NCBI RefSeq assembly: GCF_013282155.1
Contig: NZ_BLWI01000014.1
Location: 62,001 to 126,000 of the forward strand
DNA length: 64,000 nucleotides
DNA from: Sulfitobacter sp. HGT1
GTDB taxonomy: Bacteria; Pseudomonadota; Alphaproteobacteria; Rhodobacterales; Rhodobacteraceae
Direction of reading: 5' to 3'
Positions within the stretch are counted from its first letter, which is position 1, and each line of letters starts with the position of its first letter. The notes below the pieces were generated by a model. The model saw nothing but the letters and a program-made list of their open reading frames with translations. It did no database searches and had not been told where the DNA came from. Made by a program: the position numbers and the translations under genes. Below are positions 45,418 to 54,132 of the stretch, in pieces.

Positions 45418-46509
45418 ATGACACACCCGATCCAAGCCGAAGTTTTGCTGCCCACAAAAGAGCTGCGCGATGACCTGCCGTTCTTTACCAAAACGCTTGG
45501 CCTGCGGTTGGACAGTATCTTTCCCGCCGATGACCCGTCTGTGGCCAGCTTCTCCGGTCACGGCCTGCGCATCCGGATCGAAAAAGGCGCAGATGTGCCG
45601 CCCGGTAAAATCCGCATCCTGACCGATGATCCCGACAGCTTTGCCGGTGGTGCCCGCGCGCTGGTGGCCCCAAACGGTACGCAGATTGAAATCGCCCCGC
45701 TGTCGCCAACGGTTGACCAACCACAAACACAGCATGAATTCGCCGTGCGCCGCCTGCGCGACGAGGCCCCTTGGGTCATTGGCCGCGCAGGAATGCATTA
45801 TCGCGATCTGATCCCTTCGCGGCTTGGCGGGTCGATCATCGCCAGCCATATCCGCATCCCAGATGGCGGCCCCGTGCCGGACATGGTGCATTACCACACG
45901 GTCGGGTTTCAGCTGATCTTTTGCTACCGCGGGTGGGTCGATGTCCTGTACGAGGATCAAGGCGACATGATCCGCCTGCATGCAGGCGATTGCGTGACCC
46001 AGCCCCCCGGCATCCGGCACCGCGTGGTCGAAGCGTCGCCCAACATCGAAGTGATCGAAATCGGTGTGCCTGCCGAACATGTGACCACCATCGACCACGA
46101 GATGACGCTGCCCAACGGCACAGGCGACCCCATGCGCGAATGGGACGGCCAGCGTTTTGTGCATCACCTGAAAGACGGCGCAGTTTGGCAGCCGTTCCGC
46201 ATCCCCGGCTTTACCGCGCGCGACACAGGCATCAGCGACGGCACCAAAGGCGTGGCAGGTATTCAGGTCGTGCGCGTTGACGGGCAAACCCCGCCGCCCA
46301 GCAAACACGACGCCGACATCCATTTCACCTTTGTCATGGAAGGGTCGATGACCCTCACCGCCGAAGGCCAAGACCCCCGCGATTTGCAACCCGGTGACGC
46401 CTTTGTCATCCCGCCGGGGATGGTCGCGCAATACACCGACTGCTCGCCCGACCTTGAACTGCTCGAGGCCGGATTGCGCGGTGATTTCAACACAACTGTA
46501 CTGGATTAA
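45418..46509 (+). CDS. VOC-like and double-cupin fusion protein
   Basis: A 363-residue protein. Residues 1 to about 95 resemble a glyoxalase/VOC half-domain (F-F-T-K-T-L-G-L-R-L-D-S-I-F near 22). Two cupin units follow: M-V-H-Y-H-T-V-G-F-Q-L with G-D-C-V-T-Q-P-P-G-I-R-H-R near 155-205, and D-I-H-F-T-F-V-M-E-G-S-M-T-L-T with P-G-D-A-F-V-I-P-P-G-M near 300-340. The histidines of the first cupin could bind a metal; the second looks metal-poor. Probably a small-molecule dioxygenase or isomerase, unassigned. It lies 36 bp after the DMT gene. Confidence 0.78.
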   Translation: MTHPIQAEVLLPTKELRDDLPFFTKTLGLRLDSIFPADDPSVASFSGHGLRIRIEKGADVPPGKIRILTDDPDSFAGGARALVAPNGTQIEIAPLSPTVDQPQTQHEFAVRRLRDEAPWVIGRAGMHYRDLIPSRLGGSIIASHIRIPDGGPVPDMVHYHTVGFQLIFCYRGWVDVLYEDQGDMIRLHAGDCVTQPPGIRHRVVEASPNIEVIEIGVPAEHVTTIDHEMTLPNGTGDPMREWDGQRFVHHLKDGAVWQPFRIPGFTARDTGISDGTKGVAGIQVVRVDGQTPPPSKHDADIHFTFVMEGSMTLTAEGQDPRDLQPGDAFVIPPGMVAQYTDCSPDLELLEAGLRGDFNTTVLD

Positions 46510-46519
46510 GCGGCCCGCC

Positions 46520-47716
46520 CTAGCGCCAGAAGACCTGCGGGCTTTCGCCATTCGCCAAAAGCGGCACATCCGCCAGCGATTGCCCGTCGCCGCGCACTTG
46601 GTGCATGTCACAGCCCATCGACGCCCCAAAGCGTTTCAGGTCGGCCTCGAGCGCTGTTTTGTCCAGCGCCTGCCATGGTCCTGCATCGTCAATCATGCCG
46701 TGTTTCAACAGCACCTGCGCCATCGCGGCAAAATCCACCTCGGCCGACATCATCAGGGCGGCACGGCGCACACCAGCCGGTGCCCAGTAGGACAGGCAGT
46801 GATCCAGCGGAATACCGGTGCCTGCCTGAAACCAGCGTGTCTGATCCAGCATATACCGGTATTCGATTGATTTACGCCGCTTGATGATCGCCACATTGGT
46901 ATCAGCCCCGCAGACATAGTTCACCAGATGAAAGGGCGATCCGTCGGGCCCGATGATATGGCGCGCCGATCTGTAGTGCCGCACCTGATCGGCAAGGCTG
47001 TGGTTTTGCGGATGAAAGACCAGATAGCCCTCGGCCTCCAGCAATCCTTCCAGCGCGGTTTCCCCAAGAATGCTGCGCCGCTTTTCGGCAAATTTCGACC
47101 GCGAGATATAGATTTTGTCATGTCCTGTCGGCGCAAGATCATCGCGGATATGCCCGCGAAGATACGCACGGTATTCCGGCGACGACATCATATCGGTTTT
47201 GATACCGCTGCCCTGGGGCGGGATAATCAACTTATCCACCTGATAGAACTGATCCACAATTTTCCAGTTGAACCGCGTATCGAAAATGGAAAACAGATCG
47301 TCAAAGCTGCTTTCCACCATGTCTTGATAGGTGGTGTAGGCCGGAAAAAACAACACGCCCTCGATCTTTTCGTCGATATGATCCAAGGCCCAGACACGGG
47401 CCATCGTCTCGCTAAAGAAATGACCGAACTGCGGGTTGTACACCCCGCCAAACAGCCAAGTCCCCGCGAGATGCGTGATCCGGTTGGGTCGGGGAAACCC
47501 GGCCTCGACCGTGGCGGGCTGCCCTTCGGAATGCCAGCAAATCGCTTGCGGCACTTCGGCTTGCTGCGCGTCGTACACGCTTGCCTTGATCCGCCACCCT
47601 TCGGTTCTGGGACGATGAACAAGCACGGCACCGTCAACGGAGATGATCCCATCGACCAACGGCACGCCCGGATCAATTGCAAAGCCAGCAGCCCCAGCCG
47701 TCGAAGATATATTCAT
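46520..47716 (-). CDS. Glycosyltransferase family 61 (DUF563) protein
   Basis: A 398-residue GT61-type enzyme. The signature run includes F-G-H-F-F-S-E-T-M-A-R-V-W near residue 117, K-I-Y-I-S-R-S-K-F-A-E-K-R-R near 207, and H-I-I-G-P-D-G-S-P-F-H-L near 252. Bacterial members act on capsule, lipopolysaccharide or exopolysaccharide; the sugar is unknown. It is divergent from an FkbM methyltransferase (207 bp apart), consistent with a pair that makes and decorates a surface glycan. Confidence 0.82.
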   Translation of the reverse strand: MNISSTAGAAGFAIDPGVPLVDGIISVDGAVLVHRPRTEGWRIKASVYDAQQAEVPQAICWHSEGQPATVEAGFPRPNRITHLAGTWLFGGVYNPQFGHFFSETMARVWALDHIDEKIEGVLFFPAYTTYQDMVESSFDDLFSIFDTRFNWKIVDQFYQVDKLIIPPQGSGIKTDMMSSPEYRAYLRGHIRDDLAPTGHDKIYISRSKFAEKRRSILGETALEGLLEAEGYLVFHPQNHSLADQVRHYRSARHIIGPDGSPFHLVNYVCGADTNVAIIKRRKSIEYRYMLDQTRWFQAGTGIPLDHCLSYWAPAGVRRAALMMSAEVDFAAMAQVLLKHGMIDDAGPWQALDKTALEADLKRFGASMGCDMHQVRGDGQSLADVPLLANGESPQVFWR

Positions 47717-47923
47717 GGTGTTAACATCCTGCCTTGGCCGCTGTTCAGCGCCACATTAGCAGTTGATACGCGCTTCAAACAGGGCTGCGTGGCAATTCAA
47801 GGCGCTGCTGAAAGCCACAGGTTTCACATCTGACCAGATCAAGCTTGCGAACATGGGCCCGCCCACTGCAATATGCGCCCAAGACAGTGGGAAACCCAAA
47901 TAAAACACCACAGGGACGAATTG

Positions 47924-48649
47924 ATGGCAGGCACAAAAAAAGCAACAGCAGCACCCGATGTGCGCGCGACCCTTCATAACGTTGAAATTCTGGGCGGCAG
48001 ACATCTCAAGCGGCGCATCCTTGAAACCATGATCGACGGATCCTTTGAAAAGCCCGAGATCGACGCAGGTCTGGGCTGCATCAAACCGGGCGACCGGGTG
48101 ATCGAGATGGGCGCAGGGTCTGGCACCGTGGGCGCGATCCTGACCAAGAACATCCCCGATGTGCAAATCATGTCGTTCGAGGCAAACCCGAACCTGTTGC
48201 CCGCCATCAACGAATTATACGCCCATAACGGTCTGACCGACCGCAACACGGTTCAGAACAAAGCCGTTGTCGCGGGCAAGGACGCGCCCAAGACGATTGA
48301 TTTCTTTGTGCGCAAGAATTTCCTTGGCTCGCGGGTTTTCGCTGAAAACAACGAACCCGATGTCGAAGAGGTCAAAGTCAAAACCATCCAGTACGAAAAA
48401 CTGCGCAAGGATTTTCGCCACAATGTCCTGATGATGGATATCGAAGGGGCCGAACTGGATTTCCTGCGCGGGGCCGATTTATCCGATGTGGATCTGGTGA
48501 TCATCGAACTGCACCGCAAAGTGTACCACCGCCCCGGCATGCAGGAATGCAAACGCGCCTTTGCGGACCAAGGGTTCATTCTGGACGAAGCCCATTCAAA
48601 GCGCAGTGTGTTCACCTATAAAAAGCAAAACCGGATCGACGCGGAATAG
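47924..48649 (+). CDS. FkbM family methyltransferase
   Basis: A 241-residue SAM-dependent methyltransferase. The SAM motif is V-I-E-M-G-A-G-S-G-T-V-G near residue 58 and the family motif M-M-D-I-E-G-A-E-L-D-F-L near residue 171. FkbM enzymes O-methylate hydroxyls on polyketides or sugars. The first 20 residues are Ala/Lys-rich. The ATG at 47924, after AGGGA, is preferred over the frame start at 47873. Its neighbour, a divergent GT61 enzyme, suggests glycan methylation. Confidence 0.85.
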   Translation: MAGTKKATAAPDVRATLHNVEILGGRHLKRRILETMIDGSFEKPEIDAGLGCIKPGDRVIEMGAGSGTVGAILTKNIPDVQIMSFEANPNLLPAINELYAHNGLTDRNTVQNKAVVAGKDAPKTIDFFVRKNFLGSRVFAENNEPDVEEVKVKTIQYEKLRKDFRHNVLMMDIEGAELDFLRGADLSDVDLVIIELHRKVYHRPGMQECKRAFADQGFILDEAHSKRSVFTYKKQNRIDAE

Positions 48650-48676
48650 GCACCGATCCGGCGGCGGGGGCTTTGG

Positions 48677-49450
48677 CTATGCCCCGACCCGCCCTTCAAA
48701 ACACTTCAGCGCGATGCCGGCCTTTTGCAGTGCCGATTTGACCGAACGCGCGATATCAACCGCTTCGGGGGTGTCGCCGTGCAGGCAGATCGTGTCGATG
48801 GCAGCGGGGATGTGTTTGCCGCTTTCGGTGATGATTGCGCCCGCCTGAACCATTTTTACCATCCGGTCACCGGCAAGGGCCGCATCATGGATCACGGCAC
48901 CGGGCTTTGACCGGTCCACCAGCGTGGCGTTGTCGTTATAGGCGCGATCGGCAAAGATCTCTCCGGCCCATTTACAGCCCAGTGACTGCGCGGCGTCCTG
49001 TTGCGCCGTTGCAGACAACACCATGATGATCAGATCGGGGGCAACGCTCAGCGCCGCCTCATAGAGATCACGGGCAAGGGTTTCATCCTCGGACGCCATA
49101 TTGGCCAGCGCGCCGTGCAGTTTCAGGTGGCGCACCTGCGCCCCGATACTGCGCGCCATGCCAACGCTTGCGGCGACCTGATAGCGGACCTGATTTTGCA
49201 AAGTGCCACGCGGCACCGACATGCGGTTGCGGCCAAAGCCTGCGATGTCCATGAATCCCGGATGCGCGCCAATGCCGACGCCGTTTTCATGCGCCATCTT
49301 CATCGTGGCCGCCATCACATCAGCGTCGCCCGCATGGCCGCCACAGGCAATATTGGCCGAGCTGATGATTTTCAGCAAAGCCGCGTCATCGCCCATTGTC
49401 CACGGGCCAAAGCTTTCGCCCATATCGGCGTTCAGATCGACGGTGGTCAT
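48677..49450 (-). CDS. pxpA: 5-oxoprolinase subunit A (LamB/YcsF family)
   Basis: With PxpB and PxpC, PxpA performs ATP-dependent opening of 5-oxoproline (pyroglutamate) to glutamate. The 257-residue product has the family start V-D-L-N-A-D-M-G-E-S-F-G-P-W, A-N-I-A-C-G-G-H-A-G-D near residue 37, and C-L-H-G-D-T-P-E-A near the end. It begins one base after the pxpC stop. Last gene of the six- or seven-gene minus-strand module. Confidence 0.94.
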   Translation of the reverse strand: MTTVDLNADMGESFGPWTMGDDAALLKIISSANIACGGHAGDADVMAATMKMAHENGVGIGAHPGFMDIAGFGRNRMSVPRGTLQNQVRYQVAASVGMARSIGAQVRHLKLHGALANMASEDETLARDLYEAALSVAPDLIIMVLSATAQQDAAQSLGCKWAGEIFADRAYNDNATLVDRSKPGAVIHDAALAGDRMVKMVQAGAIITESGKHIPAAIDTICLHGDTPEAVDIARSVKSALQKAGIALKCFEGRVGA

Positions 49451-49451
49451 G

Positions 49452-50480
49452 TCATGTGTCCTTTTCAAACGGGTTGTCCGTGGCCGAGGTCATCCCCCCG
49501 ACCAGTTGGTAGGAAAGCAGGTTCTTGATGGTTGCAGGGTCACGGATCAGCGCGGTCAACTGCCCCGGCAACGCCTTGATGTCGCGGCGGTGCTGGGTTT
49601 CTAGCAAGATGGCCTGTTCAAGCGTGACGAATTCGAACGTGATCTTGGTGCCTGCCGGTGCTTGCGCCACGCGCGGCAGATCGCGGGGGATCACGGTGCC
49701 GATGCGGGGATAACCGCCCGTGGTTTGCGATTCACCCATCAGCACAAAAGGCGCGCCATCGCCGGTGATCTGGATATCGCCCGGCACGATGACTTCGGAC
49801 AGGATGGTCAGCCCGCCTTCGGCATGAAAGCCTGCGCCGTCGTGATCCATGCGCACGCCCATGCGGTTGGCACGCGGGTCGCGGGCGAATTGCGTCGCGG
49901 TAAAGCGGTCGCGTTCCTCGGCCGTGAAACGGTCGGTTTGCATGCTGGCGACAACACGCACGACGCCGCCATCAAAGCGCGTGTCGCGCGGCAGTTGCAT
50001 GCCCGTGGCACGGCCTTTGTCTGGGCCGATCGGAAAGCTGTCGCCGGATTTCAGCGCGGCACCCAGACCGGCGCTCAGATGGCTGGCACGCGCGCCCAAC
50101 AAGGGCTCTGTCGCGATGCCGCCGCCGATGTGCAGATAGCCGTAGGTGCCGGTTGTCGCCCCGCCAATGGTCAGCCTGGCCCCGGCGGGCAGCAGGTGGC
50201 TGGCGTTCCAGACGATGGCTTCGCCGTCGATATTGGCGGCCATGCTGGCCCCGGTGAGGGCAATGCGAATATCGGCGTCAGCGGTAAAGGTGCCACCGGT
50301 GCCTGTCATCTCGATCGCGGCCAGATCGGGGGACTGGCCCAGCAATGCCGCGCCTTCGTAAAGCGCCACCAGATCGGCAGCACCGCCCTTGGTCAGCCCT
50401 TGGGCCAACCAGCCCGCGCGGCCACGGTCCTGAATCGTCAACGCCGGGCCGGCCTGCACAATGGTAAGGGTTGTGGTCAT
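49452..50480 (-). CDS. pxpC: 5-oxoprolinase subunit C (biotin-dependent carboxyltransferase-like)
   Basis: KipA-type subunit of bacterial 5-oxoprolinase, 342 residues. Motifs include V-Q-A-G-P-A-L-T-I-Q-D-R-G-R near residue 9, K-G-G-A-A-D near 31, and S-E-V-I-V-P-G-D-I-Q followed by G-E-S-Q-T-T-G-G-Y-P-R-I-G near 245. It overlaps pxpB by 4 nt. Homology to urea carboxylase domains explains older annotations as urea amidolyase or carboxyltransferase. Confidence 0.93.
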   Translation of the reverse strand: MTTTLTIVQAGPALTIQDRGRAGWLAQGLTKGGAADLVALYEGAALLGQSPDLAAIEMTGTGGTFTADADIRIALTGASMAANIDGEAIVWNASHLLPAGARLTIGGATTGTYGYLHIGGGIATEPLLGARASHLSAGLGAALKSGDSFPIGPDKGRATGMQLPRDTRFDGGVVRVVASMQTDRFTAEERDRFTATQFARDPRANRMGVRMDHDGAGFHAEGGLTILSEVIVPGDIQITGDGAPFVLMGESQTTGGYPRIGTVIPRDLPRVAQAPAGTKITFEFVTLEQAILLETQHRRDIKALPGQLTALIRDPATIKNLLSYQLVGGMTSATDNPFEKDT

Positions 50481-51214
50481 GACAGCACCTCGGTCTCTGC
50501 ACCGCCCGCACCGGATGTGTCGGTGGCCACGATCGTGTCAAATGCACTGCGCGAAACGGATGGAAAACACAGCTCGTCCCCCGGAGACAGCGAAAACGGG
50601 CTATCGCTGTGCGGCCGGAATGTCTTGAACGCGGTCTGGCCGATGTGCCGCCATCCGGTGGGTGAGGCGTTGGTAAAGATGATCAACTGGCGGATCGCAA
50701 CGATCAAGGCCCCCGCTGGCACCGATTTCGTCAACGCCTGCTGGCGCGGGATATCCCAGTTCTCCGGCAGCTCGCCCATATAGGGCTGTCCGGGGGCAAA
50801 ACCGATGGTCAGCACGCGCACCCGCGCCTGTGAAAGCTGCGAAATCGCGGCATCGGGATCAAGCCCGGCCAGTCCGGCGGCTTCCTCAAGCTGGGGGGCC
50901 AGATCGGTGCCATACACCGTCGGGATGTGCCACAGCGTGCGGCCCGAAGGCAAAGGGGCTGTGTACCAGTCTTGGGTGTCCAGAAGATCATGCAGCCGTG
51001 TTAGCATCGCGTCCAATGGCTGGGTCACCAGATCGACCTGCAAAAAGGTCGACACCAGCGATGTGCTTGTCTCGGACACTTCGGGCCAATCCGCAGCGTC
51101 GATGGCGGCGCGAAACGACAAGGCGGCGCGATTTGCGGGCTCTGACATGGTGTCGGCAAAGCTGATCAGAATACCGTTAAGGCCGACAGTCTGTATCTTG
51201 GGGAACTGGTTCAT
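50477..51214 (-). CDS. pxpB: 5-oxoprolinase subunit B (KipI family)
   Basis: KipI-type subunit, 245 residues, with the family's L-N-G-I-L-I-S-F-A near the N-terminus and I-G-F-A-P-G-Q-P-Y-M-G-E-L-P near residue 160, plus T-N-A-S-P-T-G-W near 205. The start overlaps the TRAP large-subunit stop by 4 nt, tying the oxoprolinase to the transporter. An older alternative name is allophanate hydrolase subunit 1-like. Confidence 0.93.
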   Translation of the reverse strand: MNQFPKIQTVGLNGILISFADTMSEPANRAALSFRAAIDAADWPEVSETSTSLVSTFLQVDLVTQPLDAMLTRLHDLLDTQDWYTAPLPSGRTLWHIPTVYGTDLAPQLEEAAGLAGLDPDAAISQLSQARVRVLTIGFAPGQPYMGELPENWDIPRQQALTKSVPAGALIVAIRQLIIFTNASPTGWRHIGQTAFKTFRPHSDSPFSLSPGDELCFPSVSRSAFDTIVATDTSGAGGAETEVLS

Positions 51215-52521
51215 GACGGGCCTTGTCTGATATTGTCTGGCAACCATGTGGCAATATCAGGGAAAAAGATCAACACGAACACCATCACCACCATAATCGC
51301 GAACATCGGCAATGCAGCCTTGGTGATATAGCCCATTTCGTGATCGGTCATGCCTTGTAGCACGAACAGGTTGAACCCGATGGGCGGGGTGATTTGTGCC
51401 ATCTCGACGACAACCACGACGAAGATGCCGAACCAGATCAGGTCGATCCCTGCATCGCGCACCATGGGTTCGACCACGGCCATTGTCAGCACAACCGACG
51501 AAATCCCGTCCAGAAACATGCCCAGCACGATATAGAACACCAGCAGAGCCATCAGCAGTTCGAACCGCGACAGTTCCCAGGATGCGATGCCGTCGGCCAA
51601 GGCGCGCGGCAAGCCGGTAAACCCCATCGACAGCTTCAGAAACGCGGCCCCCGCGAGGATCAGCGCGATCATCGCCGAGGTACGCATCGCGCCCATCAGG
51701 CTTTGCTGGAAACTTTCCCAATTCAGCGACCTTTGCAAAAGCGCCAGCATCAGCGCGCCGATCACACCAATCGCGGCGGCTTCGGTCGCGGTGGCGAAAC
51801 CCAGATACATCGACCCGATCACAACCGAGATCAGCGCAAATACCGGCAGCAAGAACCGCGAATTGCGCAGCTTGTCGGCGAAACTCATGTCGCGTTCAAC
51901 CGTGGGGTTCCAGTCTTTGGAGGTGAGCGAGACAAACGCCACATAGGCCATGAACATCACCGCCAGAAACAGGCCGGGCAACACGCCCGCAAAGAACAGT
52001 TTGGTGATGCTTTCGTTGACGGTCACGCCATAGACGATCAGCGCCAGCGATGGCGGAATCATCAGGCCAAGGGTGGCGGCACCGGCCAGCGTGCCGATGA
52101 TCATCTTTTCAGGGTAATTCCGCGCCCGCAGTTCGGGGATCGACATCTTGCCCACGGTGGTCAGTGTCGCGGCAGAAGATCCGGACACAGCCGCAAAGAC
52201 GGTGCAGCCGACGATATTGGTATGGACCAGCCCGCCCGGCAGTTTGGCCAGCCAGGGCGACAGGCCTTTGAACATGTCCTCCGACAGGCGGGTTCTGAAC
52301 AATATCTCGCCCATCCAGATGAAAAGCGGCAGGGCGGTCAGGGTCCATGAACTGGAACTGGCCCAGATCGTCGTGACCATCGCGTCGCCGACGGGGCGGG
52401 TGGTGAACAGCTCCATCCCGACCCAGGCAACCCCCATCAGGGCAAGGCCGACCCAGACGCCGGTGCCAAGCAGGAAGAAAAGAACGACGAGAAAGAGGAC
52501 GATTGCGTAAAGTTCAGTCAT
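51211..52521 (-). CDS. TRAP transporter large permease (DctM type)
   Basis: A 436-residue inner-membrane protein with about twelve helices. It shows the DctM-family V-H-T-N-I-V-G-C-T-V-F-A-A-V-S-G-S-S-A-A-T motif near residue 100, T-L-G-L-M-I-P-P-S near 150 and I-T-P-P-I-G-F-N-L-F-V-L-Q-G near 385. It is the ion-coupled channel of a tripartite ATP-independent importer. The ATG at 52521 lies 4 bp after the small-subunit stop; the upstream frame start is rejected. Confidence 0.94.
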   Translation of the reverse strand: MTELYAIVLFLVVLFFLLGTGVWVGLALMGVAWVGMELFTTRPVGDAMVTTIWASSSSWTLTALPLFIWMGEILFRTRLSEDMFKGLSPWLAKLPGGLVHTNIVGCTVFAAVSGSSAATLTTVGKMSIPELRARNYPEKMIIGTLAGAATLGLMIPPSLALIVYGVTVNESITKLFFAGVLPGLFLAVMFMAYVAFVSLTSKDWNPTVERDMSFADKLRNSRFLLPVFALISVVIGSMYLGFATATEAAAIGVIGALMLALLQRSLNWESFQQSLMGAMRTSAMIALILAGAAFLKLSMGFTGLPRALADGIASWELSRFELLMALLVFYIVLGMFLDGISSVVLTMAVVEPMVRDAGIDLIWFGIFVVVVVEMAQITPPIGFNLFVLQGMTDHEMGYITKAALPMFAIMVVMVFVLIFFPDIATWLPDNIRQGPS

Positions 52522-52525
52522 CGCA

Positions 52526-53050
52526 TCATTCCCCAAAACTTTGATCGACAAGATCGCGGGTCAGGCGGTGTTCGCCTTTTACGATCAGGTTCAGCAGATT
52601 GTCGGTCAGGGCAATGGCAAGGATCGCCCCCCCGATCACCATCACCGATTGCGGAATCCACAAGGCAGTGGCGTCTTGGGCCTGACTGACCTCGTTGAAT
52701 TTCCACGACCAGTAGACGAACCAATAGGCGTAATAGGTGAAATACCACGCAATCGCCGCAGCCAGTCCGAAACACCAGATATCCAGCAGCCGTTTGGGGC
52801 CGTCAGGCAGCGCGTTCAGCAAGATCGACACACGGATATGCGACCCGCGGTTCAGCGCATTGGCAAAGGCCAGAAAACTGGCACCGGCCATGGCATAGCC
52901 AGCATAGCTTGCGGCACCGGGGAAAACTTCGCCGGTCCAGCGGGCAACCATTTGCACCACGATCAGCAACAGGATCGCGACCAGACAGATGGCAGCCAAA
53001 GCCCCGGAACCGAGGTAGAGGGCATCAAGCGATTTGCGCAGGGTTTTCAT
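52526..53050 (-). CDS. TRAP transporter small permease (DctQ type)
   Basis: A 174-residue four-helix membrane protein. It has the DctQ pattern V-Q-M-V-A-R-W-T near residue 31, F-A-N-A-L-N-R-G-S-H-I-R-V near 65 and P-Q-S-V-M-V-I-G-G near 130. It scaffolds the large permease and contacts the binding protein. A GGAG site upstream supports ATG 53050. Confidence 0.92.
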   Translation of the reverse strand: MKTLRKSLDALYLGSGALAAICLVAILLLIVVQMVARWTGEVFPGAASYAGYAMAGASFLAFANALNRGSHIRVSILLNALPDGPKRLLDIWCFGLAAAIAWYFTYYAYWFVYWSWKFNEVSQAQDATALWIPQSVMVIGGAILAIALTDNLLNLIVKGEHRLTRDLVDQSFGE

Positions 53051-53112
53051 GTGGAAATCTCCGTTCGGCAAAATAGAAAGGCGGCCCGTTTGAAGGGGCC
53101 GCCGGGGGATGC

Positions 53113-54102
53113 TTATTGCATCGATTTGTAGCCTTCGACGATGGCCTTGCCGTCGTCACCAGCCGATTCCAGCCATTCGGATGTCATGGTGTCCCCCACG
53201 GCGCGCAGGCCGGTCATCAGCTCTTCGCTTGCGGGTTCAACCTTCATGCCGCCATCGCGCAGACCGTCATAGGTGAACTGCGTATAGTCTTTGGAGGCTT
53301 GCAAACCGCGAGCTTCAGCTTCGGTTGCGCAGGTGGTGATGATGCCCTTGTTGGCGTCGGACACATTGGACCAGACATCGTTGTTCACCATGACATAGTT
53401 ACGCGGCAGCCAGGCGTCGACTTCGTAGAAGTTGGTCAGGCTTTCCCAGACCTTCTGGTCATAGCCGGTCGCACCGCTTGAGATCATCGATTCCGCAACG
53501 CCCGTGGCAAATGCCTGGCTAAGTTCGGCAGCTTCGATTGTGACGGGCAACATGCCTGTCAGTTCGGCCAAACGGCTGGTGGCGTTGTTGTACGAACGGA
53601 ATTTGACGCCCTTCATGTCTTCGACGCTGTTCACGTCTTTCTTGAAGTACAGACCCTGGGGCGGCCATGGCACGTTATACAGCAGTGTCAGGTTCTGTTC
53701 GGCCAGCAGCTCTTCGATCTTGGGCTTGGCGGCTTTCCACAGCTTGTCGGAATCGTCGAAAGACGGCGCAAGAAACGGGATCGAATCAAAGCCGAACAGC
53801 GCATTTTCGTTCTGGTGACCGGACAGCAGGCGTTCGCCCAATTGCACCTGACCCGTCTGGATGGCACGCTTGATGTCCGCGCCCGCGATCAGCGACCCGC
53901 CGGGATGAACGGTAATCTCGATCTCTCCGGCCGTGCCGTCGGTCACGCATTTGGCAAAGGTCATGCCGTTTTCGGAATGGAAGTTCGACGCGGAATAGGC
54001 CATCGGCATATCCCATTTTTCGGCGGCCAGTGCGGGCAGCGCGCTTGTCATGGCAATCGCAGCAGTCGCGACGCCTGTCATCAGTTTGTTGGTCAGTTTC
54101 AT
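53113..54102 (-). CDS. TRAP transporter substrate-binding protein (DctP type)
   Basis: A 329-residue periplasmic binding protein with a signal peptide (residues 1-26, ending A-L-P-A-L-A-A-E). It shows the DctP features V-H-P-G-G-S-L near residue 66, V-K-F-R-S-Y-N-N-A-T near 158 and an arginine there likely to bind a carboxylate. The ligand is not proven; linkage to pxpBCA and a DadA-like oxidase suggests 5-oxoproline or a D- or cyclic amino acid. Confidence 0.92.
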   Translation of the reverse strand: MKLTNKLMTGVATAAIAMTSALPALAAEKWDMPMAYSASNFHSENGMTFAKCVTDGTAGEIEITVHPGGSLIAGADIKRAIQTGQVQLGERLLSGHQNENALFGFDSIPFLAPSFDDSDKLWKAAKPKIEELLAEQNLTLLYNVPWPPQGLYFKKDVNSVEDMKGVKFRSYNNATSRLAELTGMLPVTIEAAELSQAFATGVAESMISSGATGYDQKVWESLTNFYEVDAWLPRNYVMVNNDVWSNVSDANKGIITTCATEAEARGLQASKDYTQFTYDGLRDGGMKVEPASEELMTGLRAVGDTMTSEWLESAGDDGKAIVEGYKSMQ

Positions 54103-54132
54103 GTCTCTCTCCTTGTTGGTGGTTTTGATGGT

